A stretch of 64,000 nucleotides of DNA from Asterochloris sp. CNOR1 (taxonomy: Eukaryota; Chlorophyta; Trebouxiophyceae; Trebouxiales; Trebouxiaceae): the NCBI GenBank assembly GCA_963969365.1, contig OZ017747.1, positions 558,001 to 622,000 on the forward strand, given 5' to 3'. Positions 44,425 through 56,121 of this stretch are shown in pieces. The notes beneath the pieces are model-generated. The model made no database searches. It saw nothing but the letters and a program-made list of their open reading frames with translations, and had not been told where the DNA came from. The stretch's first letter is position 1, and every line of letters begins with the position of its first letter. The translations under genes were made by a program, and so were the position numbers.

Positions 44425-45071
44425 GCTGAAGCTGGTTTTTCAAATGAGACGTTTTGGAGACAAGGGGCAGGCCATGAGGCATGCCAGCTGGGTAGAGGTC
44501 ACGCCGATGCAAGTCCACCCGACAGCAAGGCCCAGCGCCGCAGCCCCAGGTGTCCACGTCCTGCTGCTGCCCTTCAGATCACTGCCAGCCCCTCCCAATC
44601 CTGATGATGCCTACAATGTGATTACAGGTGATCTGCACACTTTCTCCAGCAACACTGAAAAAGTCTGCACTGTCACTTGAAGTAAGACACTCGTTCATTG
44701 GCTCGCAGCAATTGCTGCATGGGGTAAGCAAGTTCTGGTGTATATTCTTGGAGTTAGGGTCACTCGACTGTAGCAATAAAACACATGTGCGACATGCTGG
44801 CTAGGACTCTCCAAAGAAATCATGCATTGCCTGAGGGTAGAATGAAGCAGGGAGGGGGAAAAGGGCAGAAAGCGACAGCGTCGGCAGGGTATCCTGCTCA
44901 CACAACTTGGACTGGGTGGAGTTCATTCAGGCAGGGGAGTGGGGCCGATCCCTAGCAGAACAAGCCATGTCTATGGGCCATGCCGGCGCAGCTGGCAGCC
45001 AGATGCCGGGGGGCTTGCCCTCAAACAGCAGTGCTCTCCTGCTGCTCAGTCGCCAGCTGGAAGTGGAATGC
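44425..45071. other. Convergent intergenic region, coiled-coil gene / GT31 paralog B
   Basis: 647 bp between convergent stops. Codon-like structure fades after 44424, and I see no conserved frame. Likely 3' UTRs. Confidence 0.5.
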
Positions 45072-48000
45072 TTACTCCTCCCCTCGGTGGTGCCGCTGTG
45101 ACAAGTGCCGGGCGTTCTTCTTGGCCACTGCCTGCTGGGCTGCGTTCTGCAGCGCTACGGCTGCCGCAGTATCCTGTGCGTCTGCCACTGCCTGTGCCTG
45201 GGCAGCTGCCTGATTTGCAGCGGCTGCCGCCTGGTTGGCCTGGACCACGGCAATCTCCTGCTTGGGATCCTCGGAGTTCTTGGCAGCGCTGGAAACTGCC
45301 TCCTCAGATCTGGCCACCTGCAGAGTAATGGCAGTTGGAATTGATTCTCATTCTTTGCAAGTAGCAGCCCTGCGTGCCTGCTGCTCATGATGCAGCCCAA
45401 CAGAGCACAGGCACATGCACAGCTGGAGCTTGCGTGTGTGGACCCTGCTGTTCAGCACAAGAGCCACTGCGTGCCGTCACGAGGCAGTCCAGGCGGCTCA
45501 AACTGCCGACCCAACATGAAGCGAAGTCTTGCAAGCGGCCAACACTTGTCTGCAGGCCCGGGAGGTCACCTTCTCCTCGGCCTCCCTCTTGGCCTCTTCT
45601 GCAGCCACCTGGGCAGCCCTGGCTGCTGCCTCCACCTCGGCCAGCTGCTCTACAGCCCTGTCTGCCTTACTCCTCTTCGTGTTCTGGAAGACATCATACA
45701 TCCCTGCAGCAGAGTAATGCGCGCCTGTCAGCGCTGCAGGCGCTTGGGCGGGCAAGGGGTGGATCACGAGGTCTCAAGGGTAATCTGGCACCAGTGACTT
45801 GGAGGTGGTGGGCGGGCCAGAGGCCGACAGGAAGCCTGGCTGTAGGAGCCGGGGAGGGAGGGCAGGACCTTGCTGTGCAGCTCAAGAGGTGGGTGGCTTG
45901 CATTCAGGCAGCAGAGCCATGGAGTTGAGGCTGGCCAGGCAGGCAGCACGGCCTGGCACAATCAACAGTTCAACTGCCAAGTGACTTGAGAGTTGTCTGA
46001 GGCTCACCTGTGATGGCGTGGATGAACTGGGCAGCATCCTCTAGCTGGGGGAAGACGCGGGAGCGAACGTGGAGGGTCAACATCTTGTCCAGAGATTGCT
46101 GCAGCAGATAGTGGCAGGGGTCAACACCATGGAGTGTTCGCAACCCAGCCTGCCTGCTGCCTGGAAGCTTCACCAGAGACATGCAAAGTTGCCCAGTGAC
46201 ACCTCAGCCAAACAGAGCGGCAGGCCCCTGGCGAGCCAAGCAACCCCTTTGGTGGCCCACCTGGCAGAGGTCATCGCAGTGGTGGTCCAGAGCGCGAACC
46301 AGGTTCATCATGACGCCCATGCGGTCCTCTGGCCCAGGGTCAAACTGGCTGCCCACCTCGGGGTGGAAGAAGGAGTAGCCGGGGTCAGTGATGGCGTAGC
46401 CTGCCTGCCATGTGCAGATGGAGATGAAGGCGTCACCGCCTGCAGGTCAATCAAGGGGTTGGCGAATGCCCTGCAACCCATCTGGCAAGGGCAAGCCCCT
46501 TGGACACCGCAATCACGCCAAAATTTGCACAGCTCTACCCACCTATGCGCTGCCCAGCGCAGTCCTGTGCACATGCGCACACATGCATACAGACTCAAAC
46601 ACCAAGACCCTGACAGCAAATGCTAAACCCCTGCCTACCTGTGGAGTAGAGGCTCTTGACGCACTTCTCCATGTAGTCCAGGGTGACTGCGCGCATCATG
46701 CCGATGCTCATGATGCCGCCAGCACCGCCATGCATGCTGTAGGTGGCCACGGGGGCCTTTGGCATGTCGCAGAACTCGTTGAAGAGGCCACGCTCATCGC
46801 TGTCGCAGATGAGCTGGGCGGTGCAGGGGCAGCCCTTGGGGGCATTGAAGGGGGCGGCGGACTTGTTCACCTCCGAGTCATCAAACTCGCAGGGCAGGCA
46901 GCGCGGGGCCTCACGGTTCGGGTGGGTGGCACGCCCAGGGCTGGAGGCCCACCACATGTGCTGCAGGCATGGCACAGGGTGAGTGTGAGGCCAGAGGAGG
47001 GCAGCATGGCAGTCATGGGACAGGGCGCTGGACAGAGCACGGCATTGCGACAGGCAACAGCATGCAGCAGCACGCCAGGGAGGGCTGGCTGCACAGTGCT
47101 TCACAGCACTGGCACGCAGTGTGTGGGTGCAGGGAAGACAGCGGCGCAGCAGGCAGGAGGCAGCTCACGTCGGTGATGAAGTAGGGCAGCTCAGGGTCCA
47201 GATCCTCCAACACCTTCTGCACGCTGTCCATGAACCACACCTGCAGCAGGGAGCAGGTAACATTGGGCACCAACCCTTGCCATGTGCATCAGGCCAGCCT
47301 GCCATGCTGCATGCAGTGAGGCATAGCAGGGGCTTGCAATGTGCAGGCTTTGAGCATGGGGAAGCCCATGTGACTCACTGTATCATCGTCGCCGTACAAC
47401 AGCCACTTATAGGAGTCTCCAAGGGCCTTGTGGGCCAGGTAGGGCACCAGAGCAGCCCTGCACACCAGTCAGACCATGCTCAGTAAACTTGGCAGTATGC
47501 ATCTTGGTTGTTGTGCTGCGCACGGCAGCTGCAGAGCTGAGGCCCTGTAATTGGCAGCAGGCAGCACCTCTTGGCATGTTGGTGGTGGGCAGCATTGACA
47601 GCTCTGGACTGAGCTCACCTTGAGTCGCCGCCATACATGGAACGCAGGGGCACATCATCAGGGTAGAAGCTCCAGGTCTCATTAAAGCGCTTGCCCTCCT
47701 CCACTTGGGTGTCCGAAGGGGGAGTGTTGCCGGCCACAAAGGTGCGCATCCCCTGCAGGCAAACCAGGGAAGGTCAGGCGGGGAGCACAGACAGTGGTGG
47801 GCATGCCAGCGGTGCCCAGATGCAGTCCAGGTCGGTGCAGCTGGCCAGGACAATGACAGGTCTCCTGCAACACTGCAGGCGGCAGGCAGGGTGCACAGCG
47901 GCGCAGCCCCTGCAGCATCTGATCACCTAACCTAATCGCCAGCTGGCGCTACCCTGAATTTCATGGCAACTTCTCAGCCCTCACCTACAATCCCATCAGG

Positions 48001-48511
48001 CTGAGACATGTCCTCAATGCTTCTGCTGATTGCAGCAGGCAAGGTGTCAACCTCACACCCTGAAACCCTCAACTGCTGGCCCCATCTCAAAGACAAACAT
48101 CTGACTGGGTGCCCATTGCATGCAGCAGCATCTGCCCATTAGCAAGGCCCCAGCAGCAATGTCAGCATGGCACACAGCAGCTCAGCTCACCTTCCGCCAT
48201 GACCTGCTGGCCCTCGCAAGTGCCAGGTGGGCCAAGTCTACAGGCATGGCTGCCACAATGTCCTCACGAGAGACTGGGTACTTGCGCCTGCCAGACTTCT
48301 TGACAGCGGCGTCAACTTTGTCCTGAGCCTCCTGGATGCCCTCCTTCACAATAGCCATCATCTCTGGGTTCAGGTCTGGACTCTGCTCGTGGGCCTTGCT
48401 CGTCTGCTGCTCCTTCTGCTGGGCCTCAGAGGTGGCTATGGCAGCCTTGTCCATGGCGAAGGCATTGCCCAGCAGCTGCAGTAGCAGCAGCAGGCACAGC
48501 TGCCGCCGCAT
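45072..48511 (-). CDS. GT31/Fringe-like glycosyltransferase, paralog B, with Ala-rich coiled-coil tail
   Basis: Predicted secreted or Golgi-lumenal transferase of the GT31/Fringe type. Exons (high to low): 48511-48190, ~47753-47621, 47462-47379, ~47242-47168, ~46962-46640, ~46443-46261, ~46150-46009, ~45707-45569, 45318-45072, about 545 residues. Seen: a hydrophobic leader (LCLLLLLQLLGNAFA) that looks cleavable rather than a long anchor, FNETWSFYPDDVP, KWLLYGDDDT, ELPYFITD, a Cys-rich insert (PRCLPCEFDD...CPCTAQLICD), FCDMPKAPVATYSMHGGAGG, GGDAFISICTWQAGY and EDRMGVMMNLVRALDHHCDD. The C-terminus is a charged Ala-rich coiled coil (AEVEAAARAAQVAAEEAK; NQAAAAANQAAAQAQAV) ending RHLSQRHHRGEE. Exon layout parallels paralog A, but A keeps the DDD and FITD blocks in one exon while B splits them. 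Confidence 0.82.
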
Positions 48512-49134
48512 AGCACCGGGTGCTGGAACTGGGTTGCTGTGGTGGAGGGTCTGTTGCCCAATTCCGTGCGCCTACTAGAGCCTGCTGGAGCCCTTTGAAG
48601 AGCTAGTAAAGCCTGCAGTGGCAGACGGTGACAGGTGTGAAGGCCTGCCATTTGGCAAAAGCCAGGTGAGCTGAATGCGGTAATCAGACCGCCCGATCGC
48701 TCAGAGGGCGCACCAAAGGCTCAAAGCAGCCCAAACAGGCGCAAGCAGTGAGGGTGCGGGTGAGAGGCTTTACCCGCTGATGACAGTCACCCAAGGAAGG
48801 TCACCGGTGCTTGATGTACCGCAGCCCGGTAGACTGCGTGATGGGGGACTGCTGAGGAACTGTGAGCAACGTCTGCCAATTCATCAACCAACCACCAGTT
48901 AGGTCAACTTTCGTGGATTTCTCTTTCCATCTACTAATCGGTCCTGTGAGCAGGTTCAGGACGTTATCAGGCGCCCGCTTGATGGGCTCCTGCAAAGGCT
49001 GGTCACTCAGCTTGATCGAAGCTGGCAGCCACATGATCATGGCCTCTATCAAAAGCCCAAGCAGTAAAATTGCCTGCAGCAACTAAATCTCACAGAAAGC
49101 AGCAATACTCTAGATGCTTGGGTTGGAAACGGTC
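48512..49134. other. Intergenic region between RNase H2B and GT31 paralog B
   Basis: 623 bp between two minus-strand genes, expected to hold the RNase H2B 3' UTR and the GT31 promoter. A 93-codon minus-strand frame (49082-48801) opens with a hydrophobic helix (ILLLGLLIEAMIMWLP) and is the longest open stretch. It could be a small membrane protein, but nothing else supports it. Confidence 0.4.
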
Positions 49135-50584
49135 TCAACCCCTGCGTTTGGAGGAGGGTGCAAAGAAGCTCGAGATGCTGCGCATGCCGGCAGCCTCCTT
49201 GGCCTTGGCTGCACGCTTGGCTTCGTCAACCGCGTCTCTGGCGCGCTTCCTGGCAATCTCCTTGGGATCCAGTCGTTGGTGCTTTGGCTCCTGTCCAGCT
49301 GTTGCAGGCCGGCCCTGGCTGCTCTGTGCTGCCGTTTGAGCATCTGCATGCAGGCAGAATGTGACAGTGGCAGACTAGTTGCACCGCTCAAGCTTAGCTT
49401 CAACCAGACCTACCTTGCTCTGGCACTCCAAATGCACCTCTTAACTTGCTCTGCCAGGCCTCAGAGATGTACTCTCCAAGCATGGCAATGCTGTAGCCTG
49501 CCAGGGACACCTCATCCATGTCTGCAGCAGGAGAGGAGTATCGATGGCACTGCACTGCCGCCGATGCTCCTGCAATTCAGGGCACCCCATGTGGAGCCCA
49601 GGCAAAGTGGGATGCCACGTCAAGACGGGCACCTAACCTTTGAAAGTTTCTCCTGCAGAGGCCTTGAGGGCCTGCTGAGTGAGCTCGACTTTGCAGCACA
49701 GCCATCCAAGGACCTGCATGTGCATTCATGGAGCTGCCGATTGGAGATGTGGCGCATGTGACGCAATGCCAGCGGCTGCATTGGCCTGTGTTGCAGATAG
49801 AGCATCTGAAAGCTTCAAGAGCCAAGGGCCTGCACCTTACGCTGGTTGACTCTGAAGTAGCTGCACCCATCAGCCTGTTTTACGTCACAGACGGCAGGGA
49901 GCGCTGCATGCGCCAGCGGGATCAGCTGCTGGCAGCTTGGGCAATGCTCTACAGTGCTAGTCAGCAGCTGCTCAGCATCGCAGAAGCGGCCCGCTCCTTC
50001 ATCCTTCTGCGTTAGATATGAGGCGACCTTTGAGGCAGGAATGGCACCTCAGCGAGACATGGTGCTCTGATCTGTGGCTTGCTTCAGAAACAGAAGGAGA
50101 GTCCACAAGCTGTGCAGCAGCCAAGGAGGCAGTGCAGATAAGGCAGGCAAGCAGGCAGACCCGACCTTGCCTGTTGTCGTCCCCGCTCCAGCATTGGCAG
50201 CAGCAAGAAAAGGACGTCCACTGGAGTGCACATTAACAGGCTGCCGTCTGCACTCCGGGAGAGCGGCTGTGATGCAGTAGTGAGAGCCAGCGCATACAGA
50301 CAGTCAGGCCAACGAGATACGCAGAGCAGCATCATGCCGACCTTGCAGCACGCTGTCTTCCACAAACCAGCTACCGAAATGCTGATTGTACCACTGCACC
50401 TCCTGGAGGCAGCCTCCATGCAGTACAAAGCATGAGAACTGGCCTGCAGTACTGTGTTCGAAGGGCTGAGGGCACTGCAGAGGTCACTGCATGAGAGTAT
50501 GGCGTCTCTGTTACACCTGTGACAGGATGGGGCAGCAGGAGCTGATGGCCTTCCCAAGTTCCAGGCCTCTCATAGCTGGCTGCA
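49135..50584 (-). CDS. RNASEH2B: Ribonuclease H2 subunit B
   Basis: Non-catalytic subunit of the heterotrimeric RNase H2, which removes ribonucleotides from DNA and links the complex to PCNA. Exons (high to low): ~50584-50517, 50443-50342, 50247-50171, 50027-49836, 49713-49638, 49521-49414, 49343-49135. Seen in family order: LLLPHPVTG, LHGGCLQEVQWYNQHFGSW, FVEDSVLQDGSLLMCTPVDV, FLLLPMLERG, EQLLTSTVEHC, YFRVNQRKV, LGWLCCKVE, then a Lys/Arg/Ala-rich stretch and a C-terminal PCNA-interacting-like box MRSISSFFAPSSKRRG. Alignment by eye to the human protein is continuous, including the DG.LL..TPVD.LFL core. The intron after 50171 needs a GC donor (CAG|GCAAGG). The first coding exon, upstream of about 50584, was not identified. 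Divergent from the AKR2-like gene. Confidence 0.85.
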
Positions 50585-50910
50585 TGACAGCAGAGCGATC
50601 ATTGACATGGGTCTCTGCTTTGGCCAGCCATGCATCCAACTGAGTCTCACCTGAACCATCATAGCAGATCAACATCTTGTGCTGCATCTGGGCAGCAGAC
50701 TGTGTTGCCCTTTGGTCAATGCTATGATGTGATATTCTAGTAGTGTATACTCCGGTCCTAGATTTGCTGAGGCCAGCGGGCTTGTTGAACTTCTGTGGTC
50801 AGGCTGAGGAGCTCGCCCTCATGTGGCTGGGGTTTAGATTCCCGGCGGTGGCAGGAGCTGTGCGAGTCGATCACTTTAAAAAATTCGATTCGCTCTGCAT
50901 TGAACCAGCC

Positions 50911-53619
50911 ATGGCTGCAACCTGTGGCCTTCTCTTCACCCACAGCAGTCAATGCAAGCTTCTCAGACGCCAAGCTATCCACAATGCAGCAACAAGGAGG
51001 GCAGGCAGCAGCAGGCAGTTCAGCTCTGTGCGTGCGAAGGCACAGCCTAGTCCTGAGGAGATGCAGAAGCAGCTTGATGCTGTGATGAAGGACCCAGAGG
51101 TGAGCATTTGCTGCAAGCAAGCATTTCAGGACTGGAGCATTTCAGGACCACAGGACATGACACTCCATTGCTGCATTGCTCAAATGCTGCTCAGAAGCAT
51201 GCATATTTAAACTCCAGTGCGACACTTAGTTTAGGCACGTGGCTAATTGCTGTTTTTCTTGCATTGGCAGGCCCGCAGGCGCATGCAGGCAATGGAAGAG
51301 CAGATGAAGAACCCAGCAATGCAACAGCAGATGGCACAGATGCAGGCAGTGATGGCCAACCCCGAGATGCAGCAAAAGATGGCGGCCCTCAGGGTGAGGA
51401 GAGGGGCAGGCCTGCGGGGGCTTGCCTGGTGTAATGCTGAGGACTGCAGGCCACCCTGTGCTTAGTTTATCCACGCATGCTTGCACACACAACAAAGTTT
51501 CATAGACGCCGTATCCCTCTACAGATCATGCTACGTTGGTCCAGACCTAGAGTGGTATGCTCACTTGGCATGCTATTGCCTTTAACCCCTTTTGAATCTG
51601 AGCATAACATGGCTACACTTATCCGCCAAGGGCACTGGCCTGCCTCTAGGTGCTGTGAGGGCACAACGTGACTTGCTTACTGGGGGCGCAGACCAGCCAG
51701 CAGTGGCATTGCCATGCTCAGCTGGGCCTAGCCCCTGAACTGCCCGATCGATGTGAGGCCGCGCTGAGCCTATGACTTTGACTGCTCTGCATAAATTCCA
51801 GAGCTCAGCCAGGCGCCTGAAAGTAAGTGAGAGACTTGCTGCTCTTATACCGCCCTTCAGGAAGTGAGATGTGCAATGGCACACTTTACACTGCCATTAG
51901 GCGGCTTTTCGAGCCCAGCACCTGCCCTGCCATGCCTGCAGACAGTGCCACCGCCAGCACTTGCATTGTGTGAAGGATGGGTGCACTCATCGCAGCCCAT
52001 CAGCTGCCCTGTCTGCAAGTGTCTGAGACAAGGCTCGCAGGGCTCAAGCCCGCACTGCCGTCTTTGAAGGGCCCAAAGGCTGCCATGGAGCCCTGCAGAC
52101 CCCAAGCTGCCACCTGCACTGGGTGCAGGTGCTGCCCACACTCAGCTGAGGGTTGGCATGACTCTTGTTCTCTAAAAGAATCAGTACAAAATATTGATGG
52201 GCTGCTGGTTGTCCCTGCCCTGCAGGAGGACCCTGAGCTGAAGCCCCTGTTTGAAAAGGCGCAGAAGGGCGGCATGCAGGCTGTGATGGCGCTCATGAAC
52301 GACCAGCAGTTCCTGCAGAAGATAGGGGAGAAGATGGGGGACGTCCCTGAGGTGGCTGCCCCTGCGGGAGCAGGCCCAGCTGCTGCACCTCCTGAGGTCA
52401 ACAACCTCCTGGACGCTGCCAAGTGAGGCCTGTCTTGTGGGGCAGTGGGGTGGTGGCTGCCTTATGTCAGCCACACCTGCTTGGGTAAGCATTTGCCTGC
52501 GCATTGAAGGCTGCACTTTGTACATTTCACGCGAGTCCCTGAACTTGAACACAGTTGCCGTTTAAAGCCTGTGAAGCTGCCTTCTCTTCCCTGCTGGGTG
52601 TGGCCCTCGGCAAACCGCTTTGCTGCTGCAGACATGGCGACATTGAGGCGGTAGAGGACTTCATTGCAATTGGCAGAGATGTCAATGAGAAGGACAAGGA
52701 CGGGCGCACACCTCTGCACTATGCTGGTGAGCTGCTTCAGGTATTTTTGCAGGGAGTGTGCTTGGGTGGAAGCTGGCTCCATACTACTGTCCCCGTCCTG
52801 CACTCCATTGATGAGGTCTGTTGCCAGCTTGTCAAGCTATGCTTGCCAGGTTCTTGAGCTCTGCGCCCCATGCTGCACCTGGGTACATCTTTTGCTGTGC
52901 ACTATGCTAGTCAGCATGGCTTGGTCCAAGGCAATGCGTTGTGAGTATGCCACAGCAGTAATGCTACGCACAACCAGCTGCCAGCAAAGCTGCCACGTGC
53001 TTGCTCTGCAGTGGCATACCAGCGCGACAATGTTGCAGATGAGTTGCTGAGCCAAGGCGCAGACCTGCAGGCGCAGGACTCGCAGGGCAACACTGTTCTG
53101 CACTATGCAGCAGGTAGGCTGCGCAGGGGGAAAGGGGGGTTAAGGGACTGCTGCATGTGCTGTGCAAGGGACAGGATCTTGTTGAAATACACCCCATGGA
53201 CAACTGATAAGGGCCAACTTGGCCCTTATGTATTCAACCTTGGTGCGTTTGAGACACACAGCAGTGACTTGGTCCTGCGCATCAGGCCTGACGTCTTGCT
53301 CATTGAGCTACAACTCTGACTTGCGTCAAATTGCATGCAGGCTATGGCAGAGGCAGACTGTGCCAGCGCCTGGTTCAGGCAGGGGCACCTGGCTCAGTGA
53401 AGAACCGGGAGGGCATGACGCCCTTTGACCTGGCAAAGTAAGCTTGCCTGCATGGACACAGTGGTGTGGCGGCACTCCTCTCTGCACCTGCAGCAACTCT
53501 GATACTCCAGGCTCTCACATTGGGAATCTTGTGAGTGCAGGTCCTCAGTTCAAAATCCCATCAACACCATGTCGGACGTCATGCAGCTGCTTGAAAGTGC
53601 TGCCAAGGACACATCTTAA
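50911..53619 (+). CDS. AKR2-like ankyrin-repeat protein with plastid-type leader
   Basis: Relative of AKR2, the chaperone that guides chloroplast outer-envelope proteins. Exons: 50911-51099, 51271-51393, 52226-52424, 52632-52727, ~53012-53113, ~53341-53438, ~53541-53619; all joins keep phase. Seen: a Ser/Arg-rich leader (LLRRQAIHNAATRRAGSSRQ then VRAKAQ), a Met/Gln-rich helical region typical of AKR2 (MQKQLDAVMKDPE; MEEQMKNPAMQQQM; MANPEMQQKMAAL), EDPELKPLFEKAQKGGMQAV, QFLQKIGEKMGDV, an Ala/Pro linker, then three ankyrin repeats (DGRTPLHYA, QGNTVLHYAAGYGRGRLC, REGMTPFDLAK) and a short helical end. Plant AKR2A/B are cytosolic and lack such a leader, so plastid targeting would be a difference; it is inferred from composition only. 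ATG 50911 is the first in frame. Confidence 0.85.
52715..52925 (+). repeat. Duplicated ankyrin exon end in the following intron
   Basis: The exon end CTGCACTATGCTG|GTGAG (LHYA, about 52713-52732) is echoed about 185 bp downstream as GTGCACTATGCTAGTCAGCA (about 52898-52917), where the GT donor context is degraded. Confidence 0.5.
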
Positions 53620-53703
53620 GCTCACAAACGTAGTTGAAAGATGTGAACGTGCATCATAAAACGGGGTCCAAAGGACTCATGAAATAAGCTAAAGTCTGTG
53701 CTG

Positions 53704-56121
53704 CTACTTTGATATCTCGGCGTGCAGCTTTGCCAGGGGCATCAACATCACCGCCATGTGCCCAATGGTACTGGCATGCTGCCTGAGCTTGTCTGCCTCT
53801 TGCACAGGTGTTGATTCCACAGTGTGGCCCATCTGCAATACACAGCAGTGGGGCACACTTACCAGACTTGCTGCTGCCGGCAGGCACCCCATGTCAAGCA
53901 ATTGGGTGCAAACGCAGGCTAGATGGCATACATGAAAAGAAAGCCACACCCAAGGCAGTTGCATCAGGGAACCTGTAACTGCCAGGATTCTGTCGGTGCA
54001 TGTGGCCTGCGAGGCACTTGTCCCACATCACCTCAAACCATGTCAAGCTGTGCATGCAGCCTGCAAGGTGCTTCTCCCAAATCACCTCAGCCATCTTGTT
54101 CAGCAGGGACTGCCAGACATTCTCCACAATCATGCGGTTGCAGACAGAGCTTGGCTGCAGTGCGTCGCCAGCAGCTGCTGCAGCCCTTTGTGCTGCGTTG
54201 CGCGCCTGCAATTGCGCAGCGTGAGAGCTGCCTGCCTGTGGGGAGGGCTGAGCCTGTGCATGGGATGGCGCGGCTGGCCTTGCATCGCCCAGCAGGGGAG
54301 TGGGGGCTGCCCCTGCCTGGCCGTGAGGCGGCAGGGTCTGAGTGTGCCGCGGGCCGCCTGCCGCAGAGTTGCGGCCAGGCTGCCCTGGCACAGGCTGCGT
54401 CTGGCTGACGCGGCCCATGCCAGCATGAGTCTGGGCCCCCGCCTGCCCCGCCTCACTGCCGGCTACCAGCGGCGTGCCCCGCGCCAATGAGGGTCTGCCG
54501 TTCAGCCTGGCATGCCCGCCGCCACTGGCAGAAGCCTCGCTGCCTGGGAAAGGGGACTGCAGCTGCCTTGCAGCTGAGGGCTGTGGGGCTTCCATCAGCA
54601 CCGGCAGCTTGCAGCCGCAGCAGTACAGCTCCCCCTGCCTGTTGCGCACCAAGGGCTGTAGGCACCTGCAACCAGAGCATGTAAGCCTGACTGCAAGACC
54701 TGTGAACAGAAGCCAGCCTTAGTAAACTTGAGCACTGTGGTACAGAGGACACAAGCTGAGCAGGGACATGCATGACTGGCTGCGGGTTTTTCCTGCCCTG
54801 CTGTGCGCTTCAACTTGCAGGTAGAGCGGCCTGCTTATTACCCTTTGTTTACGGTCCAAGCTGCAGGTGCAGCACCAGGAGCAAGCCTGCTGCTGATGCA
54901 GCTTGCAGTCTGGCCACAAAGCTGTGCTGCAGCATGCTCACAAAGCTGGAGTTGCCGAAATGGTGTACATCACCCACCTTGGACAGTGTATGCCCATTAG
55001 CGTCCACCCTTCCAGCATCATGGCTGCCAGGCGCTCACTGGCATCCTCTGCTGCAGGGTCAGCAGCGGCCCGGCTAGGCAGCAGCCGCTGCGGCGGAGGC
55101 TGCAGCAGCGCCTCGCTGCTGACATGAGCACCTATAGTGGGTCCAGGGACAGCTGTCAAGCAGCATGGTGGCATCGCTGGCAGCTGGGCAATGGTGGCCG
55201 GCCCTGTGAGCACTGCTGCTGCTCAGCACTGCACATGCATGTCTGGGGGTGCAGGCTTGAAAGTGTGCACAGCCTTAGCACAAACACACACAGATTTGAC
55301 TGCCCACAAAGAGTTGACAGACATAGTGCAGGCCATGCCATGGCAGCCTGGGGGTGAGGAGTTCTCGTGTGTTAAGCTTAGCACCAGCCTACTTTGAGTT
55401 GCTGCCCACATGGACACATGTGCCAAGTTGCAGGCCCATGCAGCGCACCTGCTGCAGGAGGGCTTTCCTCGGCCCTGGCTCCAGCTCCTGTGCCAGCTGC
55501 AGTGTCGTCATCAGAGCTAGCCTCGCCAAGAGATGCATGGCCGTTCGGGGCAAGAGCGCGGGGCAGCCTGCACCATCACCAGTTCCTCAGCACGGTGTGA
55601 GCTGGCAGCCCATGTCCAATGATCTTCAATCGACTCCCATCCTGTCCACTTCACAAGCTCTGAGCAGCTCAATCTGAGAGTGAGCCAGGACGCGTACCTG
55701 CTGGTCTGTCTGGCATAGGGTCCCAGTCTGGGGTCCGCCTGCGAATCCACATCTTGCTGTGCCTCACTGACTGCACCCATGCCTGCCACCGCAACGGAAG
55801 GAATCTCATGCACAGGAGGAGGTCCATTGGGCTGACGCTGCTCCTGCGACTGGCAGTTCACACAGAGGGTCTCCTGTGTGGTCCTGTCCCGCATCAGGGG
55901 AGTCTGCATACAAAGAGCCACCGTCAGCATTTTTCTCTGCATTGTGGCAGCGATCCATTGACCAGGCAGCCCACCTGGCATGTGGGGCAGCTGTCAGCCA
56001 TCATCTGCCATCCAGACAGCAAGAGCTGGCCCAGCCTTGAGCTGGTGTCCATCCGGATCCTGGGTGCAACAGGCTCTTCTTCGTCACTGTCTCCTCGCTG
56101 CAGATCCCTGGCGTCAGGCAT
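53704..56121 (-). CDS. Protein with two SSSCA1/ZNRD2-type zinc ribbons
   Basis: Member of the Sjogren/scleroderma autoantigen 1 (p27, ZNRD2) family; its molecular role is poorly defined. Exons (high to low): 56121-55975, ~55910-55700, ~55575-55450, ~55130-54980, ~54665-54092, 53832-53704. First domain: RLGQLLLSGWQMMADSCPTC followed by TPLMRD and CVNCQ (CPxC...CxxC). Second domain: RLAAMMLEGWTLMGIHCPRC followed by LQPLVRNRQGELYCCGC. Acidic and Gly/Ala/Gln-rich linkers lie between and after. A helical end (MIVENVWQSLLNKMAEV, then VQEADKLRQHASTIGHMAV) resembles the helix found at the end of plant family members. Most family members have one ribbon; two in one chain is unusual. The stop is 84 bp from the AKR2-like stop, so the 3' UTRs must be very short or overlap. 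The join around exon 3 is tentative. Confidence 0.72.
54010..54105 (-). repeat. Duplicated exon end and donor in the ZNRD2-like gene
   Basis: On the minus strand GAG|GTGATTTGGGAGAAG...CTTGCAGGC (donor GAGGTG at 54083-54088) is repeated 54 bp downstream as GAG|GTGATGTGGGACAAG...CTCGCAGGC (54029-54034). Either GAG|GTG could act as donor. Confidence 0.7.

Noticed and set aside
48801-49082. 93-codon minus-strand frame with hydrophobic start
   Set aside because: Possible small membrane protein, but no homology recognised and it lies where the RNase H2B 3' UTR is expected; noted under the intergenic entry instead of called.
49728-50015. 95-codon plus-strand frame
   Set aside because: It lies antisense to the RNase H2B exon at 50027-49836, which has clear family residues; no plus-strand gene connects to it.
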